This document shows, piece by piece, positions 60,674 to 64,000 of a stretch of 64,000 nt of DNA. The notes beneath the pieces were generated by a model. The model made no database searches and had not been told where the DNA came from. It saw nothing but the letters and a program-made list of their open reading frames with translations. Source of the DNA: CAZCTC01 sp964501335 (GTDB lineage Bacteria; Chloroflexota; Anaerolineae; B4-G1; SLSP01); assembly GCA_964501335.1 (NCBI GenBank), contig CAZCTC010000038.1, positions 1-64,000 on the forward strand, given 5' to 3'. Each line of letters opens with the position of its first letter. Position 1 is the first letter of the stretch. Position numbers and translations under genes: made by a program.

Positions 60674-62419
60674 ATGGAGACCATCCAAAAACGAGCTTTG
60701 CTGGCCGCCGATACCGACCGCACGCAGGACTATGTTTTCGAGTCGGCGCGGTTGCCGGAGATCCGAGGCGCCAGCACGTTGTTAACTCGCTTGAACGAAG
60801 AGGAGTCGGTAGCCCGGATTCGGGAAATCGACGGTACTGCTCAGAAGATTTTTGTAGGGGGTGGCGGGTTGCTGTATGAGGTGGCCGCGGATCGGGCGCT
60901 GGCTATTCAAGCGGCTCTGGAAAGGCTTTATCCCGAGGCGACGGGCGTGGCGACGATTTCCTGTGTCTATCGTGAAATCCCGGAGAATGTGAATAATGGG
61001 GTCCTGACTTTAGCCGTAGCCGCGGAAAATCTGGCCCAACTTTCCGAATTTGAGCAGCGGCGGTGGAAGCAACAAAGTTGCCAGAGGTTGAATTGTTTTG
61101 GAGCCTGGGTGCGATTGTTGGGGCATGATTTGCGGCGGCGCAAGCAGGAGAAGCTGCGCGTGCCCTTTGTGGAGACGCCTTCCCATGCCATGCGGTGTCA
61201 GTCCTGCCGGATGCGGCCGGCGGAAACTATAGTTTCTGTATATGGCTTTCAATCCGCACGCTGCCCGGAATGTGATAAGAAGAATCAGGAAAGCCTGCGG
61301 TATCTTTGGCGAGACCGTTTTGATAAATATCTTCGGGAGTTTCATGGACAGAAATTCCCTGGATTAGTAGAGAATTATTTCAAAGAAAATGAAAAAGGTA
61401 CCATCCCTTTAGATCTTTCCGTGATTGCTTCAGCCTGTACTCCGCGTAATCACAATAAGCGCAACTATGTGGCCTTTATCTATGCCGATGGCGATAGGGT
61501 AGGGGCTTTTATGGAGAATATCCAGGAGCGTGAGACTTATCAGATGGCGGCGCAGGCGCTGCAGGAGGCTACCTGGTATGCCGTGACCTATGCTTTGGCC
61601 CGATCTCTGCCGCTTCGTCAGCTTATTAATCCTATTGAACTGGATGATGAGAAAAACAAGTTGCCCCGTTCTACTCAGCAGTTTGAAATCATCACGATTG
61701 GGGGCGATGATGTAATGCTTATTGTTCCGGCCCATGCGGCTATGCAGGTCAGCTATGATCTTGCGGAAAAGTTCAGCGAGTTCTGGGAGACGAAACAGAA
61801 GGATCTGGGTGCTGATTGGCAGCCGATCTCTCTTTCGATCGGGGTGGTTGTTGCGCCCACCCACATGCCGGTACGGTTGATGCGTGATTTTGCCCGGGAA
61901 CTGCTCAAGAAGGGGGCCAAGCCGCGGGCGAAAAAGGAACAGTGCGCAGTCGTGGATTTTCAGGTTTTCACGTCTTCGGCAGTTTACGGGAACGATGTGA
62001 TGGCGGTGCGCAATCAGCCGCCCTATACCCTGATTCCCCGGGGGACGGCGCCGGAGAAGGCGCTGCGGTTGTATCGCCGGCCTTATACCTTACCAGAATT
62101 GGAGCGCCTGCTGGAGGCTCTGGCGGGATTGGCTAAGGCCGAATTCCCCACCTCGCAACTGCATTCTCTGGCCGGGTCGCTGGAGCAAGGCCGCCAGCGG
62201 GCCTCGCTATTTTACCTTTATCAGCGGAGTCGGTTGAGCGATCAACATTGGGCGGCTTTACAGGCGGTAGAAGCGATCGTTCCGGCGCAGGAAAGCAAGG
62301 ATCCGGAGCCCTGGCGCAAGGCTGCTCCCGATTCGGGGTATGGGTTTTCCACCTCGCTGCGGGATGTGGCGGAATTGTACGATTTTGTCCCGGATAGAAA
62401 AGCGGAGGCGTTGCCATGA
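60674..62419 (+). CDS. cas10: Cas10 without HD domain, GGDD cyclase motif intact
   Basis: 581 residues. The protein begins directly with the first Palm domain (ALLAADTDRTQDYVFESARLPEIRGAS); no HD nuclease domain precedes it. Zn ribbon CQSC...CPEC at about 174-200. The second Palm domain has YVAFIYADGDRVGAFM (about 263-278) and ITIGGDDVMLIV (GGDD at about 344-347). A helical D4-like C-terminus follows. GGDD Palm domains make cyclic oligoadenylate from ATP when target RNA is bound. Loss of HD means no DNase by this subunit. It overlaps the next RAMP gene by 4 bp. Confidence 0.93.
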   Translation: METIQKRALLAADTDRTQDYVFESARLPEIRGASTLLTRLNEEESVARIREIDGTAQKIFVGGGGLLYEVAADRALAIQAALERLYPEATGVATISCVYREIPENVNNGVLTLAVAAENLAQLSEFEQRRWKQQSCQRLNCFGAWVRLLGHDLRRRKQEKLRVPFVETPSHAMRCQSCRMRPAETIVSVYGFQSARCPECDKKNQESLRYLWRDRFDKYLREFHGQKFPGLVENYFKENEKGTIPLDLSVIASACTPRNHNKRNYVAFIYADGDRVGAFMENIQERETYQMAAQALQEATWYAVTYALARSLPLRQLINPIELDDEKNKLPRSTQQFEIITIGGDDVMLIVPAHAAMQVSYDLAEKFSEFWETKQKDLGADWQPISLSIGVVVAPTHMPVRLMRDFARELLKKGAKPRAKKEQCAVVDFQVFTSSAVYGNDVMAVRNQPPYTLIPRGTAPEKALRLYRRPYTLPELERLLEALAGLAKAEFPTSQLHSLAGSLEQGRQRASLFYLYQRSRLSDQHWAALQAVEAIVPAQESKDPEPWRKAAPDSGYGFSTSLRDVAELYDFVPDRKAEALP

Positions 62420-63090
62420 CGACCGAACTTCAGACGATGGCCTTAACGTTGAAGATTACCTTTGATACCCCGGTTAATATCGGCGGGTACGGCGCCCCGA
62501 CTTTTGTCGATCGACCTTTCCGCCGCGATCGGGAGGGGTGGCCCTTTATTCCGGCCACCACGCTCAAGGGGCGGTTGCGCCATGAATGCGAACGGCTGGC
62601 GCAATTGCTGGGAGTGCATTCTTGTTACAGCTCCAATCCCCAGAATTTGTGCCATGGAGCGGGAGCGCCCTGTGTCGGTTGCCGGATTTTCGGGTCGGCC
62701 TGGGTCACCGGCCGGCTTTATCCTACCGATTTGATGTTGATCCCACCTTTAAAGACAAAACAGGCACCTCTGTCGGAGACGCGGTTCAATGTCAGCATTT
62801 CTCGCCAACGGCAGGTGGCCGAGGATGCGCGGCTTTTCACGACAGAATTGTTTCTGCCCGGTATCCCGTTGGTTTTTACCGGACGGTGGGAAGCCCGGCT
62901 GAGTTTGGAAGAGCTGGTGTTGGTGGAGGCCGGATTAGGGACTATCACGTCGTTAGGGCGGGGTAAGACCGGCGGCTTGGGATGGTGTACAATCCAGGTG
63001 CAGAGTGAAATCGGGGAAAAAGAGGGCTGGCGCGCGGTCAGTGAAGCCGAGCGGGCTGGAGGGAGGCTGGCATGGGAAAAACAGGGATAA
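62416..63090 (+). CDS. Cas7-like RAMP protein, fourth
   Basis: 224 residues, the shortest RAMP here. FDTPVNIGGYGAPTFVDRPF (Asp32), GWPFIPATTLKGRLRHECERL, CVGCRIFGSAWVTG, a loop ETRFNVSISRQRQVAEDARLF, and SLGRGKTGGLGW. Same fold and Cys motif as the other three. The stop lies 16 bp inside csx10. Confidence 0.83.
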   Translation: MTTELQTMALTLKITFDTPVNIGGYGAPTFVDRPFRRDREGWPFIPATTLKGRLRHECERLAQLLGVHSCYSSNPQNLCHGAGAPCVGCRIFGSAWVTGRLYPTDLMLIPPLKTKQAPLSETRFNVSISRQRQVAEDARLFTTELFLPGIPLVFTGRWEARLSLEELVLVEAGLGTITSLGRGKTGGLGWCTIQVQSEIGEKEGWRAVSEAERAGGRLAWEKQG

Positions 63091-64000
63091 AGTTCAAGAT
63101 TGAGGTCCAGACGGCATTGCATATGGGACTCTCAACGTTGGGGCTGGGTGAATACCAGTTTACCCAGCGGTGCCTGCCGGGATCGGCGTTGCGAGGGGCG
63201 TTGGCGGAAGTCTTGTTGCCGACGGTTCCGGGGGGATTGTCGGACCAGGAATTTAAGCGGCTTTTCGAAGGTGAGGCGGCTCTGCGATTTGAGCCGGCTT
63301 ATCCGGCCGGGTTCGGTCAGAATCCCGGGTATCCCTTTCCTTTGACTGCCCGCCGCTGTAAATTGCATGGAGGCTTCCCGCCGGCTTCGCCCAAACTTCA
63401 CGAAGTCTATCACGGCGTTTTCGATATCCTGGTGAGCCAGGTGGTTTTTGAAGAGCAATTAGAGGCTCTCAAAATGCTGGGAAGACCCCTGGCGTTTTTG
63501 GAAGATTCTCGTTGTCCCCATTGTGATGGTGGGGTTGAGCCGGAGAAAGGGGTCTTTATCTGGCAGACTTACCGGGATTGCCCGGGATTACCGGAAAAAC
63601 ACAACCTGGAACGTCATACCCATACGGCGATCAATCGGGCCCGGCGAGTGGCTGAAGATCAGATGCTTTACACACTGGAAACGATCGAAGCTGGAGCCCT
63701 TTTTCAGGGGTGTGTCTGGGTGGAGGAAAAGGATGAAGCAGCAATCCGCGATGCCCTGCCGAAGATTGTGCACCTGGGGCGCGGCGTTACGAGTGGGCGG
63801 GGGCGGGTGAAACTTGAGGTAGCGAAGGAATCCTGGACGGATGATGTGGAATCGCGAATTAAAGAATTGACGGCCCTTTTTCAGGCTGAGCGGACCTTTT
63901 ATGCACGATTGAGCGGGCAACCCGAGGTTGAAGAAAAGGGACATTACTTTACGCTGGATTTGCTTTCACCGGCGATTTTGGGGGAGGGCGGAGCTGTAAC
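63072..64000 (+). CDS. csx10: Csx10-like RAMP protein, 3' end outside window
   Basis: Open from the ATG at 63072 to the window edge (309 codons). LHMGLSTLGLGEYQFTQRCLPGSALRGALAEVL is the N-terminal RAMP (Cas5-like) part. A Zn finger follows at about 145-152 (RCPHCDG). The mid-region has RHTHTAINRARRVAEDQMLYTLETI, and LGRGVTSGRGRVKLEV is the Gly loop. LDLLSPAILGEGG starts the second RAMP half. Csx10 is the marker subunit of type III-D. Confidence 0.83.
   Translation, partial: MGKTGIKFKIEVQTALHMGLSTLGLGEYQFTQRCLPGSALRGALAEVLLPTVPGGLSDQEFKRLFEGEAALRFEPAYPAGFGQNPGYPFPLTARRCKLHGGFPPASPKLHEVYHGVFDILVSQVVFEEQLEALKMLGRPLAFLEDSRCPHCDGGVEPEKGVFIWQTYRDCPGLPEKHNLERHTHTAINRARRVAEDQMLYTLETIEAGALFQGCVWVEEKDEAAIRDALPKIVHLGRGVTSGRGRVKLEVAKESWTDDVESRIKELTALFQAERTFYARLSGQPEVEEKGHYFTLDLLSPAILGEGGAV

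Overview
The window is a GC-rich stretch of bacterial DNA. It most resembles a Chloroflexota (Anaerolineae-like) chromosome or large element. That is an inference from the style of the genes (Tad-like machinery without Gram-negative outer-membrane parts, a Csx15/Csx10 type III-D CRISPR locus, many short dispersed intergenic repeats); there is no rRNA or other taxonomic marker. I saw no tRNA or rRNA genes.

Region 1 (1-15.6 kb, minus strand) is one long operon for a Tad-type (type IVc pilus/secretion) machine: TadE-like pseudopilins, TadC and TadB membrane platform proteins, a CpaF/TadA ATPase, two CpaE/MinD-like proteins with altered P-loops, SAF/CpaB-like proteins, and a very large VirB4/TraC-type ATPase with a 330-residue Ser/Gly/Thr repeat insertion. 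The VirB4-type ATPase beside Tad parts suggests a conjugation-like or hybrid secretion apparatus. Composite palindromic repeats interrupt the operon.

Region 2 (15.7-19.3 kb) holds a SUKH-like protein and a lipoprotein/TPR gene pair.

Region 3 (19.4-36.6 kb, plus strand) is the maintenance part of a plasmid or integrative element: two large serine recombinases behind a promoter that overlaps an SOS-box-like dyad, an XRE regulator, SSB, an FtsK/TcpA-like ATPase, ParA plus a ribbon-helix-helix partner, a radical SAM-HNH fusion, DnaB, a replication protein whose coding sequence contains iteron-like palindromes, a DnaC-like loader, a second SSB-like protein and a Replic_Relax-like protein.

Region 4 (36.8-53.5 kb) contains about 101 CRISPR repeats of one 37-bp type in three blocks. 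The first and third blocks are preceded by near-identical promoters on the plus strand. The arrays are invaded by five palindromic elements, a 2-kb insertion sequence inside a repeat (8-bp duplication), and an ATPase-TOPRIM gene pair that separates blocks 1 and 2. Between blocks 2 and 3 lie a methyltransferase, a secreted protein, a kinase-like protein and an XPB-N-like protein whose tail is a relic of the csx3 gene found 8 kb away.

Region 5 (53.5-64 kb) is a type III-D CRISPR effector locus: RNase HI, a Csx3 ring nuclease fused to a P-loop NTPase, a divergent CARF-LuxR regulator, Csx15, two small helical proteins, four Cas7-like RAMP proteins, an HD-less Cas10 with an intact GGDD cyclase motif, and the start of csx10 (cut by the window end). 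No cas1, cas2 or cas6 is present in the window.

The most interesting reading is a self-contained second-messenger circuit. Cas10 should make cyclic oligoadenylate. The CARF-LuxR protein could sense it and act at paired CAGAG-N4-CTCTG boxes, which sit at the same distance upstream of two promoters of the type III operon. Csx3-NTPase, encoded divergently from the regulator, could remove the signal.
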